A DNA stretch of 64,000 bases from the NCBI GenBank assembly GCA_040954595.2, contig CM082577.2:7812001-7876000 (forward strand). Direction: 5' to 3'. The DNA comes from Balanoglossus misakiensis. Lineage: Eukaryota; Hemichordata. The first letter of the stretch is position 1, and every line of letters begins with the position of its first letter. Below, piece by piece: positions 11,850 to 25,364 of the stretch. The translations under genes and the position numbers were made by a program. A model generated the notes under the pieces. That model searched no databases and was not told where the DNA came from. It saw nothing but the letters and a program-made list of their open reading frames with translations.

Positions 11850-14800
11850 TCAAGTCGGTATACCTTTCCTCAGCGAACGATTAAGCTGTCAAGAAAGTGG
11901 AAATAAAGATATTTAGAATATGTTATTTGGTAGGATGGTAGTTACTTGGATTGATAAGACATCAGATGAACCATGGATGTTCTGATGGGATATAGGCAGT
12001 GGAGAGCTTCATCCACAATGATGATGTATGTTAAACCAAACATTCATTCATTCACTCACTCACCCACCCACCAAACAGCAAGCACCTAGTGTACCCATGC
12101 ATGTCACGATTACACAGGCCAAAAGTGGAACTGTTTTAATCTCACCTCTTCAAATTTATGAATCTGCCTGATGAAGAAATCTCCATAACGACGAGCTACT
12201 TTGGTGTCAGCGATATGAATCATATCCTGTTGGTTGAAAGAAAGCACACATTAGGTTGAAGCAACCACCACATACACTAACAAAATATTGTCTCATTCTC
12301 CAGTATTTGGCTTTCTCTGGGACAATAAAAAATCCTGTCTTCTGAACTGGTCAAAATTTGAGAGAAAGTGTTTTGTAAATGGTTATGCTGTCTTGGTGAG
12401 GCATACCTGATCAATGTAGAAATCCACCTCTGAAGCAGACTGAAATTCCCCTTCTAATCCACTGCTACCCTTGGTCCAGACCAAATTCTTCATTTTATGC
12501 TGAAAGGGGGAAATACACAGTCTCATTGCTTGGGAGCGGTTTGAGTCAATGTAAAGTGCTGTTTATATATTATCATGCCATGACTCAATACTCAATACTC
12601 TGTTCCCTACACAATTTTCTCTCAAACATTGTTTAGCTTACCTTGAAGCAAAGCAGCTGATTCCTAAAATCATCTTCTTGCTGTTGACAAAATACAGTAC
12701 AAAATTTAATTGTAGACTTAAATGCAATTAAGGCGTCCAAGTGATCAGATATTACTTCATCCATTCTACAACCCTCAACTCTATTTCCATCCATAATTAA
12801 CACCTCTAAAAGCTATGCTAACTGACTTATGATTCCAATGACAAAGAAACTGTAACTTACCATGTCAAGAAAAGTGGCCAGCTTTGAAATTGGCATGGTG
12901 GTGTACAATTTCAGGAAACTGTTGGCAAAATTAGAAGTCAATACAGTGTAGAAATAATTTTGGCATAGTAGACTTTGGTGTTCAACAAATATACGGTATA
13001 CCAGAAACATCATGAGCTACAAGATCGATTTATTAGAATGTTTACCTCCTGATTGTGGGAATCATTATCTGCTGATTGACTTCCTCCATGAACACTTTCA
13101 ACTGAAGCAGGAACGGCTCCTTGTGGTAGTTGCCCTTGGGTGCGTCGTAGTTGGGGACGACCGGTGAAATGAACTTGGGACACGCAAATGAATAGCAATC
13201 TTCAAACACTTGTCGGTCACTGAAACAAACACAAGCCAGAAAATAGCACTTTTGAGTTAATTCACATCTTCTCCACTCTGCCCTTGGATGCTGATAATGA
13301 GATTGCCGTTTGGTTAAGATAAAGACACACACTTTCTTTCCTAGAGAAAATGTTTACATTATGGGACAAACATTACCACATTTTTGAGATGACTACTGTT
13401 AAATAATAATGTTCCTGGTTCCAGAAATTTATTAATTAAAAAATACCACTGCTACACAAATTCGGTGGACACTTAACTTGACACAGAGCTAAAAAATATA
13501 CAACAGCAAACACCAGATAGGCTAATTGCTGCTTGATATTTCTTACCCTTTCTGCATTCTGAGCATCTTATCCGCACACTTCTCACGCAACTGAGAATGA
13601 ACGCTCTCATCAATTCTCATGGGGTGCAGAGTCAAACAGATGGCCAGCAAGGTGTACATCTGATCATTCATTTTCATTATCTGTGAAGTAAAAACGAGAA
13701 ACGTGAGATCTAAACAGAGATACAAGTAGCACAGACCTATGTTTGACTACATGAGAGCCAAGTGATGCAGATCTAATACCACAGTGAACATAACATTCAC
13801 ATCAATCTCATTGCTACTTCTTTGTTCAAGTACCAGCTGATTTGCCCTGTTCTGACCCTTACGACATCCACTAATATTAACCTCACACCCACGCCTAGTA
13901 ATTTTGAAGGGGTTGATACTGGACCCTCAATAGAAGGAAACTGGCAAAAATCTTATACATAAAACACCCTTACCATATCATACTGGTACGACTTTGTCTG
14001 GAACATCTGTTTTGTCCGTTGGATGTAGAGTAGAATATTGGCAAAGCTTCTTATTGCATCCTGGTACCGCCTCATCATGATGTATGCAAATCCTACATAG
14101 TAGTAGGTAGTGATCTGGCAGGCTGGTACTCTGGAGTAAACACTCTATAAACACAATCATACACACAAATCTTTCAGTGTTTAGTTTTGTCATACGTTTC
14201 TTGACTTATCAGTCTGATGTCACAAAACATTTCTCCGTCTGCCAAAAAGGCAGAATATTACCATTGCTACTTTTCTTACCTTTTTGTTAAGTTCTATGTT
14301 CTCCAGTACTTTGATGCCCTGGTAGTAATCTCCCAGCAACGAGTGGAGACGCAGCAGACCAATCAGACTGAAGTAGCCCAACATCTTGTAGAGCGGATGT
14401 CGGCCGAAGTCACCAGCCACACTGTCTGGATCACCTTGGATGCAAGAAAAATCATGTCAAATTATTGTGAGCAGAAAAGGCATTCTAGAGGCCACTTGTG
14501 CCATAGCACTAACTTAAGTGGCAGACACTGTGAATGCACACCCTCTTCTTGTACATATGGAAGGCACTTAAATGGACACTGTGCATAATGCTTGATGGAT
14601 TGGGAAAATTGTCTACGTCCATATGACTGTGCAGATGAAATCAAGCAAATTGTTATTACCTTCACTAGCATAGACCTCTAGCTGCTGATTGATGTTGGAT
14701 TTTTCCACCAGACAATGCAAGACGTTCAATACACTGTGCACATTCCATATCTGAAACACAAAAATATTAGACCGTCCATCAAATCTGAGCTCAAACTCTG

Positions 14801-17000
14801 GCTGCTTGCTTCTAAAATCTGTTTTTCCTTGCATGTATTTTATCAGATCCTTTTTCATAAACCCTTCACCCCCAGTTCCCTTATAGAAAGAAAACAAATG
14901 CATTTAGACGGAACCATGGTGGTCAAACTGCCATAGCATCTCATTAGTTGTTCATTCTTAGACCTTGTACATGTATAAGAGGCTTGCATTTCACAGTTTC
15001 AACTGTTGGCATATCTTACCTTCGGACTCTGTCGAAGAACACCGATTTCTTCCTCGGTCTTTTTACTCAGCTTCGTACGATACTGGCTGAACGACTGGAA
15101 CTGAAATGAGAGAAATGGAGATGGTATGTCAGCTTACTGAAAATACAATCAGCTCATATTTTTACCTTTAAATACTCGTGCAGAACACCACAATGACATA
15201 GAAAACTGCAGCAAAAAGTTGGAAGACACAGAATTCACACACACTGTAAAACGGTATCCATGTGGCAAACGAACATGTGCCTCTATAACATAACAATACC
15301 GTAAGGCTAATATACATACCTGATATATAAATTCATCAATGATATCCCACAACCACTGATTTGGTAACTCTAATGGAACTGGACCATCCGCATCTGTCAA
15401 TACAAAACCCACACAATGTCATATCAATTTCATACTGACAAAATAACAGTTACTGCTATTATCATTTTATTTTCACGTAGTAAAAAGGAAGAAAAGTGTG
15501 TACTTACTGAGAATGTAATTAAACAGATCACAATAGTTGTAATAGGATTCAAACCTCTGTGCTTGTGTGGGACCACCCTGTTGACGGAGTATGACAGAAA
15601 ACAAAGTTTAGACAATCTGATTGGGGCAGCCTCTTGGTCAGCAAATCACTTATGCCCACATATAGCTACCAGATATTAACTGAATGTCCCCGAGACATTA
15701 CCTACGGCACCAAGGCACATGTGGTGCCTTTTTTATCCCACTTGATACAGTAAAGTGCTGAAGGCCAGCTTTGACTTACTGTGACTTTAGCATAGATGTG
15801 TCTGTAGTAAAGCTCCTTGTACAAGTTCAGAAACAATGGATCTGGAAAACAAAACAAAGCAAAAACAGCAATGGAAAAGGTTGCAATCATTATGATCTTT
15901 TCATAACTACGTTAATACAATTGTCAGCAAACAGCAGAAATAAATTCCCAAGAGAGCACACGGGTGGTACCCGTCTTTAAAAAGAAACTTGCTTACCACC
16001 GCCAACATGTGGGGAAACGAACTCTGCTTCGGGCCAAGGGGAGTTCTTGAAAAACCTCTCTGTCAGTTTGTTGAAGCTGGAAATGAAAGTCATCATGTCA
16101 GTGATTTTTTATTCAGCATGACATGCTGACAGGTGGTGAAAAAAATGTCCATGTGCGGAGTAGATATTATGCGATATAAAATCAAGTGACTGATCAAAAT
16201 TTTCAAAAAGTTTCCAACGGCAAATAGAAGTCCACACCTGTTTTCATAGCAGTTGTTGATCTCGTACAAGTTGCCATCATTGATGCACTTGTGGAACAGC
16301 TGAATGAAGCTCTTGATCACTTCTGGGATGATGAAAGTAGGCGCTGATTGGCGTTCGTATGCCAAGTCCTGTCTGGGATCACCTGCAAGTTTCATCCAAA
16401 ATCACAACATTTTTACATTAGATGTTTTCAGCGGTCATTGTGAAGGGAATTCGGAAATGAATCTGAACAAAAATCTGAACAGGCTGTGATCCCCGACACG
16501 AAGTTCAAGTCGAGACAGCGATGGGGTATCTTGTAAGACTTTGGAATAGACCTCTCACCCGTGTGCATTTCGAAGTCTCCTCCTTCTTGATGAGCACCAT
16601 ATCCATATGCATATGGATCATACTGGCAAGAAGAAAAGAAATAAACTATTATCATTTATGGAACGATCACATGGTTGGAACGATGTGTGAATATTATTTT
16701 TTATGACAGAGACGCAAAATAGGACACCCGTCATAATGTCAATTTAGTAGTCATCAGATGGTCTCACGCAAAATCTATGGACATTTGGAATGCAACCGGT
16801 ACCATACGCTGTAGATGCAAGGTTTCCCTCGCCGTAGAGGGCCATATCAACAGTGGGGTTCCCATTATCGGCATCGGTTGCGTACAGGGCTGCTATTCCG
16901 AGAAGTTATGTGAATTCATTTCATGTTGACACACTACCTACATTAACATCGGTTCTCCTACCTCATTCCCTTCCACAAATTCTTCACTCTGCATGTACAT
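11850..17000 (-). CDS. EIF3L: Eukaryotic translation initiation factor 3 subunit L
   Basis: A PCI-domain subunit of the eIF3 complex, acting in the cytoplasm on the 40S ribosome. Exons in coding order: 16962-17000, 16559-16622, 16238-16382, 15997-16076, 15780-15841, 15508-15577, 15320-15393, 15020-15100, 14660-14750, 14280-14434, 13974-14144, 13547-13680, 13046-13219, 12861-12918, 12642-12680, 12407-12499, 12146-12226, 11850-11885. They total 1647 nt, giving 548 residues (human 564). Blocks such as [38 protein letters not shown] and [13 protein letters not shown] are nearly human. Exon 1 (13 codons) has no homology of its own. It was chosen because it is the only nearby ATG exon ending in a phase-0 donor that joins the YDPYAYGY exon without a stop. 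The C-terminus differs from human after the last intron. The gene is ubiquitous and probably constitutive. Confidence 0.96.
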
Positions 17001-17052
17001 GTTGGAACTTTCGGCTGACAGATGTCCGCACCACGTTTTCCAGAATGAAACC

Positions 17053-17063
17053 AAGATGGCGGC
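17053..17063 (+). promoter_or_regulatory. YY1-type motif upstream of EIF3L
   Basis: AAGATGGCGGC, the consensus of YY1 sites that sit at or just downstream of transcription starts of housekeeping genes. It lies 53 bp before the EIF3L start codon (in reverse orientation for that gene), so transcription probably begins close by. Function is inferred from motif and position. Confidence 0.5.
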
Positions 17064-17778
17064 GTTTAGGTACACTTGGGTTATTACCAATTGTCATACG
17101 GATTCCCTAGGCTGCCTATAATTGTACATGGATGGTGAGCTGGCCAGAGCGCAACTGTGAACTGGGCCTGAACACGGTTTTATCAGCTGGTTCCATCCCG
17201 GGATCCATCCCCATGTCAATTTTTCGTAAATAATAAAAAAACAAACCAATCGTAACAACATCTAACGTTCTGATATTTTATTAATACAACTACATAATGC
17301 GAGATCATAAAGTGTGAAAGACGAACATAACGGGACATCGACACCAAGTTGCTTTTCACAGTATTAAAACGTGTTGGAAAAAAAACACGCTGAGCTTCTC
17401 ATGAATGGTTTTGACAGAGCATTACTTAGAAAGAACGACATAAATGATCCTTCGTGAATAATAGCCTGTTAGAAAACTGTGCGTACATGTATTGTTGATA
17501 CGTGCAGTCGTGCAGACAGACCGTGGCAGCCAGACAGACATAGAAATTGCAAATGTTAGATATCTTGTAATAAGATCATCAGAGTAGGCGATTCCCTGCC
17601 TTTTGTAAAGTTTGGCTCTGATTTTACGTGTGAATATCACAGCTGTATATTTTTCATAGGCCTAAATACAGTGGCAATCAGACCAAGCATTTGTGTATTT
17701 GAACCTTCTTTACGAGCTGTTAGAGGAAGAAGACATATCTGGATAAATTGAATAATTGTATTGATTGTCAGCCTGAGG
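17064..17778. other. Gap between EIF3L and the first GALNT gene
   Basis: Holds the 3' UTR of the minus-strand GALNT gene, with a polyadenylation hexamer at 17277-17282 (TTTATT on plus), and the proximal promoter of EIF3L. No further coding exon is recognised. Confidence 0.5.
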
Positions 17779-20700
17779 TCACGTTATGGAGTTCAAGTCA
17801 ACGTTTCCGGCGGTTCTCAAATCAAATGTCCACTTTTGCTCGACGTGTCCCGTGCAAGGTTGAATCATCGGTAACTGCGGGGATTGGAGTAGGCCTAGGT
17901 TCGAAGGCGGGGCTACGCACATGCCGCTGTTCTCATGGATCAGTAGGGATGTCTGAAGAGAAAAGAAAAGGAATCTATCGTCAGATGTAGCCAAACCAAA
18001 TACCCTCATGCAATTGGCTGTTTCAACAGAACATATTCAAATTTTATGTACATGTATTGTCACCGGCTTCGTCCGTTTTAATAAGAGAATGCTGTTCATG
18101 CATTTATAAGTAGCAACACCTGTGTTATTCAACAGTTGTCGCCGTGCAACTGGACTGCTTCTTCTCGCCGTTCATTCTTGTTCTCTCCCCAAGTTACTGA
18201 GCTTATGGTAACCGTACCTTTTTATCATATTTCCAAAGCTGATTACCACCTTTGCCGTGACACGGATAGAAAATGATAGTCCCTCTTGACACAGAGAAGT
18301 CCAAGCAATCCTTCTGGCGACGTATTTCTCTGGCTTTGGTGTAAATAAAGGACTGGAGGGAAAGATAATTAAACGCAACTGTTAATTGTCTATTTCACTG
18401 TGTTTTAGGTTGTCGTCGTCGTCGTTGTTGTTGTTGTTGTTGTTGTTGAACTGCATATTTATTCGTTACTGCACTGCATTTCGAATAACTAAAACGAACG
18501 GTGAAACTTGCGCCCCAACCAGACCGACTTAGCCCATTACGTGTTAATCTGCGTCTTGGCAACGTTTGTTTCAAGTACTGTCAAATAACTTGAGTTACCT
18601 GTACAATTGCTTCATTACATGGCAATAGCTCTACTTTCTTCTGACTGAGACTCACTCTACCTCTTGAATCAACTTTGCCGCCTTTCAGCAGATTTCCGTA
18701 ATCCAAACAAACGTTGGACGAGATGTGACGGACCTGAAAACGTGGTTGAGAATCAATATTTCCAGATGAGCAGTAAATGCGACTTCAAAGTACTATAATG
18801 TACAGTTGATCTTGTTGTGATTTTTCTTGTTTGCTGTTTCCACAATGCATAATAATTTCTGATATTAAAAGAAATCCGGATGCGCACAAGACTGAAGATA
18901 TCGAGCTCATAACACATATAAACATGGATTTCACTTACGGCTACGATACCATAGAATTCGATGGGGAAGTCCGTCTCCGGGTATACGTTCTGTAAATACC
19001 ACTTGAAACTTTTGCATTGCAGCGACTGCTTCAGTGCAATCCTGTCCGAAATGTCACCAGGACCCGTTTTCAGCACTTCCGGGTGGGCGTTGTAGTACAG
19101 ATGCTTGTACTCGTCCAACCAGACCTCGGCCAATCGGCGATTGTTGCGATGCATGATGTTGTACTTGTGATGGGGATAGGAGTGCGGCGATTTCTTGCGG
19201 AACACGTGGCCCACATGTGAACAAGGTACGAACTCAAGTGTGCCACCACACATCCACGTCTGTCGGGAGAAGTTTTGTCAGAATAGAAAGTAAGTTTACA
19301 TATCTGTTATATAAATCATAATGCGAATACGATGATTTCAATAAATTGACACACACAATCAGCTTCTTCGGGACATTTGATTAGCTAATTTGCTGGCTGT
19401 CTGGTTGATTGGTTGACTAATTAACTGACTGAATGACTGACTGACTCTCTGACCGACTGACTAACTCATTGACTGATTACCGACGGACGGACTAACCAAT
19501 CAGCCAACCATCCAACCAACAAATTACCCATCCTCTTTACATTGTCATGAAATCCTATGACTAAGAACTGTCACAGCTAGTGCTAAACTATTTCACAAAC
19601 AATGTTATTCAATTAATGTATGTTCGGTGTCTGATGCTGTCACACACTTGGTGTCTCTATGAACATGCCTACCTTGAACGACAATTCTAAATTTTCTCCG
19701 CCCCATACGTCAAATCCTGGGTCGTACGTCCCAAGCTGGTAAAAAAATTCGCGATCAATTGAAAACAACCCACCGGCCATCGTTGGTGATCTGAGAGAAG
19801 AAAGCAAGATGCAACTATCAATGTTGGCAGCTGGAAAACTACCCACTCACAGCCCACGGTTCGCTACAAGGCTCCTCACTGATGCGCCCTCAACTGTTTA
19901 GCAAAGGAGAAACCCCATATGGTGTTGTGTAGCGAACCGGGTACACATGCAATCAGTCCATAAGCCTGCATGGACGACGAGAGGGGCTGTGAGAGAGTCT
20001 AGAAAACTACCCTACTCCAGTGCATCGTCTCTCCGGCCTGCAACTGACTGACAAGAAAGTCTATAGGCTCTACACAATTCTTAAAATGTAGAAATTCTTG
20101 AATGTGACATTTCTCATCTATCATAGTACGTAGTCACATACCTGACTGGAAGAGTTTGGCTGAAGTTCAACCTATCCAATTCTGGCTTTGGAACGATGTG
20201 CCACGTGAAGATCAACCGCCAATCAAAGCCGCCGACTTGAGTGTGTCTCCCGCCAGAGTCCATGAATTCAAATGTCTCGTCGCTGATGATGTTGATTATT
20301 GGACAGACAACGTTTTTCCTGCAAGATGTATGTTAAAAAGTTGCAAGCAGTGGTCATTTGCGTGACATTTTACTGAAAACATAGTTTTCCTATGAAAACT
20401 GGTACCCCTGGTATATCACATTGATTACTTATAGCATAGACCCATTAGCTCCATGATAGACCCCCAAGAGGTTCTGCCACCAATGAACTGTGAAAACGAA
20501 TTCAAAATGACTACATTCTCACCTGTTCTCGGCTATTCTGGCCAGTAACGGCTCTAGCCAACCCTCGGTACACTCACAGTGGGAATCGAGGAACGTAACG
20601 ACGTCACCCCTGGCCAAGTTGGTACCTATGAGACGGGCCCGCGTCAGACCCTCGCGCTGTTGGCAGTGATGAACGATGACAGGGACAGGCAGTTTGGAAA

Positions 20701-23234
20701 CGTAGTCATCCAATTTGGCCTTCAAGAAGTCTTCAAATAAACAGTAACACTGATCACTTCTGATTCGAGGAGTAAACTCAACACATGTTGACATGCATGG
20801 GATGGGAACTGACTTGTTTGCCATGAACTGACACACCAAAAGTGACTTTTCTTGTGGTTGTGCCTGTTTTCACGAAGGGAAATGTGATTTCACCGAGAAC
20901 CATGGTCCAGTGTGTTTTTAACTCTCGAAAAAAAACGTTTGGATATTATTTTATGCGAGTACATATTCCGAAGTCAAAGTTCAGTTCTCTTATCGTCTGA
21001 TCTGTGCTACTCTAAAATATTCTTAAAATATTATAGCGGTTTGAGCATCCTTTGGTACTGACGTTGATTTCATATTTTTTTCAAAGAGAAATGTCCCAGA
21101 TTTCTCACCTTGATTGCTGAAATCATCGACCAGTATAATCTCGCGTAGGAGATGTGACGGTGATCTGTTGATAACGCTGTGCACTGTCCGTAACAGAGTA
21201 CTCCATGCCTCGTTGTGAAAGACGATGATAACGGAAGTAGTGGGCAGAAAGGATGGATAAGATAACTTTGCACATCTGGAGGGAGAACAACAGAGTCCAC
21301 GGATTAAAATTAGTGGAAATAGATAACGAGACAACAATCTGTGTTTCATAAACGGAGCTCAAAGACAGTAAAACGCAATCGAACGAGGAGTTTCTGTGAT
21401 CATGGTACATGTACTCGCCGAGTTGTGTTGATACGGCAAAAATCTTCGTTGGAGATTTACAAATACATGTACCACCCTGTATACCAGGGTACTACACGTG
21501 GGTCTACCAATAGTATCTTGTGATGGAGATAAGGCCATAACAGTAGTGCACCGCATTTAATGCTGCAATAGCTGTATCATTTCGCCTATTTTCGGTTGTT
21601 ATGTTGTCCAACTTGAAAATTTCAACTACCCGTGCTCCAGAAGATAAATTGGCATGGTTTATTGTACATATCAAAGCCTCTCTCATGTCCAATAGAGGGG
21701 TTGTGTATGAATGTTTTGATGGTACATTGTGTATAATAAACAACCTATACGAACAGCAGCAGCTTTTACATAATAATTCGCACATTTAACACTCAATGTA
21801 TTCTCCTCCCATTCTTGCAATGGCTGTGCATTTCAGCTGTCACATCCACATTTGAAGTGTGACGTAACATAATGTGTGTTCTATTAATTTATAATGAATA
21901 GACTATCAAGTCTGTGTATGTATGTATGTGTGCGTGTATGTGAGTGTGTGTGTGTGTGTGTGTGTGTGCGTGTGTATTTGTGTGTGCGTGCGTGTTTACG
22001 TGTGTGTGTCTATCTGTCTTCCAGCAATGCCCTCTAAAATGTTTGAACTTTACTTTGTACGAATATGTGTGGTTACCAATAATCACATTTGGTGCATGAC
22101 GGGAACAATACCAAACGTTACCGGTTTATTTCTTTCGGGTTTTCGTGTTCTTCTAATCCTGGAAGCCGTTTTTTGTTTTGTTTTCCCCATAAACAGCCTA
22201 AGGTATTTTGATTCTCTTAAAACTTACTCACCCAGGAGGTCTGACGTCAGTCAGTGATCGATTAACCGAGATGAGATCGCTGGCCATGAGATTGAACTGG
22301 TTGATTCGAAACAACTTGTCCATCGTTTCTTTCTTTGAAATGTCGATGTACACCGGTTTCCCCATCTCTCCCGGGGCGTTGCTCATGGTAACCTTGGGCT
22401 CGGTCGGGATTAACGTGTGCGTCAAATTCAGCATCGCTACATCAAGTGATAAAAAAGCCAATACAGACAGAATGTTCAAGCATTTCTTATAATACTTTCA
22501 AAATATCAGCATCAATCTTTTACCGAAAATAGATGAGAAATAGAACGGTTTGAAGTGTCCTGTATTTTGACTCTCCCACTCATCAACATGTATTTCATTT
22601 CCATGACATAATATTGAATTCTAAAATTACGAAAATATGTTTACTAAATGAGGACATGATTATGATCATTACCTTCACATATGGGCGTGACAAAAAACAA
22701 GAAACTACTGTTTTCATAGGAATACGAGATTTTCTACGATTTTGTGACAAAAAGTTCAGATTAATCTTAATGAAACCAGCCCAGTCTACTGTGTTGGTCA
22801 ATTTAAGTATTAATTTTAATATACCCCTTCCCGAGGACATCCAATGGCATCAAACAGACGGTCATTCCGAACTTACATTTCTCTTCGTCGCCATATGGGC
22901 GAATGTCTCCTTTCTTCGGATTCTGCATCGACTTGACTTCTTTCTCGGCCATCAGCATCTTTCCTCCTACGGGTGTCGCTGTCATCGTTTCGCCTATATC
23001 AGTTTCAAACATTCTCTTGACAACGACAATCTCCCGCGCAACTTGCTCGTGTCCACCCGTGTCCGCTCTCGCCTTCCTTACCAGATGGCGTTCACCGGAC
23101 GTCCCATCGTCTTGCGCGTCGGTCCTACCGGCGAACTCGAATAAAAGTCGAAAATTCAATAGCATGGTCACCATAATGCACACACAGAACACAGATCTGT
23201 AACGGCGGCGTCCGCGGGGTATTAGTATAGCCAT
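17779..23234 (-). CDS. Polypeptide N-acetylgalactosaminyltransferase, copy A
   Basis: Golgi type II membrane enzyme that starts mucin-type O-glycosylation by moving GalNAc from UDP-GalNAc to Ser/Thr. Exons in coding order: 22877-23234, 22232-22436, 21109-21275, 20523-20730, 20142-20318, 19673-19790, 18939-19259, 18599-18733, 18218-18352, 17779-17952; 665 residues. There is a short basic N-terminus and a membrane anchor at about residues 14-33. The GT-A core carries [12 protein letters not shown], the metal-binding DSH (292-294) and WGGENLE (from 401). The [19 protein letters not shown] block follows, then a ricin-type lectin domain from about 519. Lectin repeats alpha and beta keep the CLD sugar-binding motif, and beta has NQLW. 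Repeat gamma reads CVA instead of CLD, so that site is probably dead. The isoform subfamily cannot be fixed by eye. Tandem paralogue of the next gene, sharing intron phases. Confidence 0.94.
18411..18448. repeat. (GTC)n(GTT)n microsatellite
   Basis: Trinucleotide run within the intron between lectin exons 8 and 9 of GALNT copy A. Confidence 0.85.
19390..19530. repeat. Degenerate CTGA/TGAC tetranucleotide tract
   Basis: Imperfect TGACTGAC-type repeats grading into CAACCAAC units, in the intron before the conserved WMCGG exon of GALNT copy A. It looks like an aged microsatellite. Confidence 0.75.
21912..22012. repeat. (GT)n / (TATG)n microsatellite
   Basis: Dinucleotide GT array with TATG and GC interruptions in intron 2 of GALNT copy A. 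Confidence 0.9.
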
Positions 23235-25364
23235 TTTGAGTCAGAATGTCAAAAAAAAAATGATGGATTGTAGAGCGTCACGTCAAATTGTCGAACTCCG
23301 CGCTTTCCCCGTATGTACCAATGCTGCGCCCCGTGTGTAACCAATCGTTGAATAGCCTGCAGACGTGTATTCGCTATGAGGGACTGCGAATTTCAGTAGA
23401 TTACGACGTGACAGCAAACCCAGTACATGTCATCCACAATGTTGACACCCGGCCCATACCGATAGAATGATACAGATTACACACACTTTTGTGTGATGGG
23501 ATGGCGCGACTCCAGTGTCCCAGTTCTTTCCTGGCGAACCTACAAGTGTATAGGTATACCGGTGTATCTAATTGACACCGTGTAGAATTTTAGCCACATC
23601 ACACGCCATGTCGCCGGAATAACTATGATATTTTAGTTGTAAAAATTGTAAAGTAAGATGAATGACAATAGTGGTTAATTCAGAGGCACCGGCGTCAGCT
23701 GTGTCCAGCACTCGATCACGTGGCAGGCAAAAAAAGCCAAGCGTTCGACGTGAACAAATTAATGACTATTGTGTGGCCGGCTATGGAATTCTGTATGTAT
23801 GTAAATGGTTCTACATGTGTCACACTGTGTCACAAGTGGACGCGCCGTTTCAGTCATTGATATATACCACAAGCTCACAAGATCGCTTGGATAGTTCTGT
23901 TTTCGGCAGAAAGCGAGCAACACGCTGTCGTTGAAGAGAGATTGTTTAAAACCCCGGGTAATATACCGCGTAGTTGTAATCGAAACTGTAATCCGGCGAT
24001 ATTTGCGGAAATGGGGTACATCGCCAGTATCATTCACGATATAGGTCTCGGAAAAGAAACATCACCACAACACGTATCGATATAAATTTAAAAGTATATT
24101 TTTTACTAAACCAAAGAACACAATTATTACAATCACACTTTCTTTCTGAAAATCAAGGCACGTATGACAGTGAAATCGGCACGGTGAATCACTTCTTAAA
24201 AATTATAGTCACGGTTCCGTTCACTAATAAATACCTCAAGGAGGTACCCTATCATTGCAAGACTATCATTTTAATTTCTTGCACATTTCTAAGAAGAACA
24301 AAAACATATAAAAACAACTGCACTAAATTATGAAACTAAATTTTAAGTATTTTCTTTGTTTGCTAAGCAAACAACACGTTAAGCTTTCCTAAAGTAAATG
24401 AATAGGCACTTGGCGGATTTGTACAACCCTAACTTGCAAGTTGAGATGTCTGAATGAAATATATATATATTGGTGGTGATCGTGCGCAGGTCCAAACTTG
24501 TTATTGGAGTCTTTTTTCCACGAAAAGTGGAAACGTCGCTGTCTCCTCAGTAGATCCTAGCATTATTAGCTTCTGACTGTGTTCCCTGTTGTAGTATGGA
24601 TAATGTTTGTTATGTTTACCATAGCGCTCTACAACCTATTATTCCATTTGTTTGCGAACATCGAAAAAAATTAGAGTCACGGGTTATACAGAAATGTAAG
24701 CGTGGAAAGTTTTAACTTCGGGCATTGTTCCAGTGTGCTTGTCTGGACGCACACATTTCTACGCAGAGGCGACAGGACAGGGAACATCTGTTTCAATGGG
24801 CTCCTCTTGGTGTTTCCTTGCTGGCCACCGCTGAGGGCACACTCGTACGAAGATGATGGCTATAGCAACAATGACAGTGTGTTCACAGCTTCATCATATT
24901 TCGATACATTATAAAATAAATATAAAAGTTTTATGGGTTGTTCTCAGCCACAGAAGAATCCATTTTGTTCGAACCGTTGCCGTGAAGAACACTTCTTTCT
25001 GGGGTTCCGAGAAACGCTTCTTTTCTGAAGTTCAGACCAAAGGCACGTATATCTTGAATTAAGAAAGAAATCCTCGAAAATCGGTTCAGATTCAGAATGA
25101 AAGTTTGCGATAGTACTATCCCCTTTTATTAAATACGCTGATTCCGCGCGGAAATCCCGTTTGCGATGTCCGTTGATGGCAAACCAGTTAAATAGCCCAG
25201 TACGCACACTGCCACCGGCTACCATATCCATGTCAAGTCTGTGTGTCGGTTTTTCATGATATTCGGCATTGATTTATTCGTATTCAGTAATCTTACCAGG
25301 TATTTTGATTGATTGATTGTCTTTGCAGAATCTATACAAGACGATACGTTTCTCTACTTCTGTA
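23235..25364. other. Spacer between the two GALNT genes
   Basis: Contains the upstream region of GALNT copy A and the 3' UTR of copy B, whose likely polyadenylation hexamer is at 25125-25130 (TTTATT on plus). No exon is recognised in either strand. Confidence 0.5.

Noticed and set aside
16803-16845. Candidate first exon of EIF3L starting MALYGEGN
   Set aside because: Its donors leave a phase that creates a stop on joining the YDPYAYGY exon. The exon at 16962-17000 joins in frame.
22614-23144. 176-codon plus-strand frame
   Set aside because: It is the antisense shadow of GALNT copy A exon 1, with no domain of its own.
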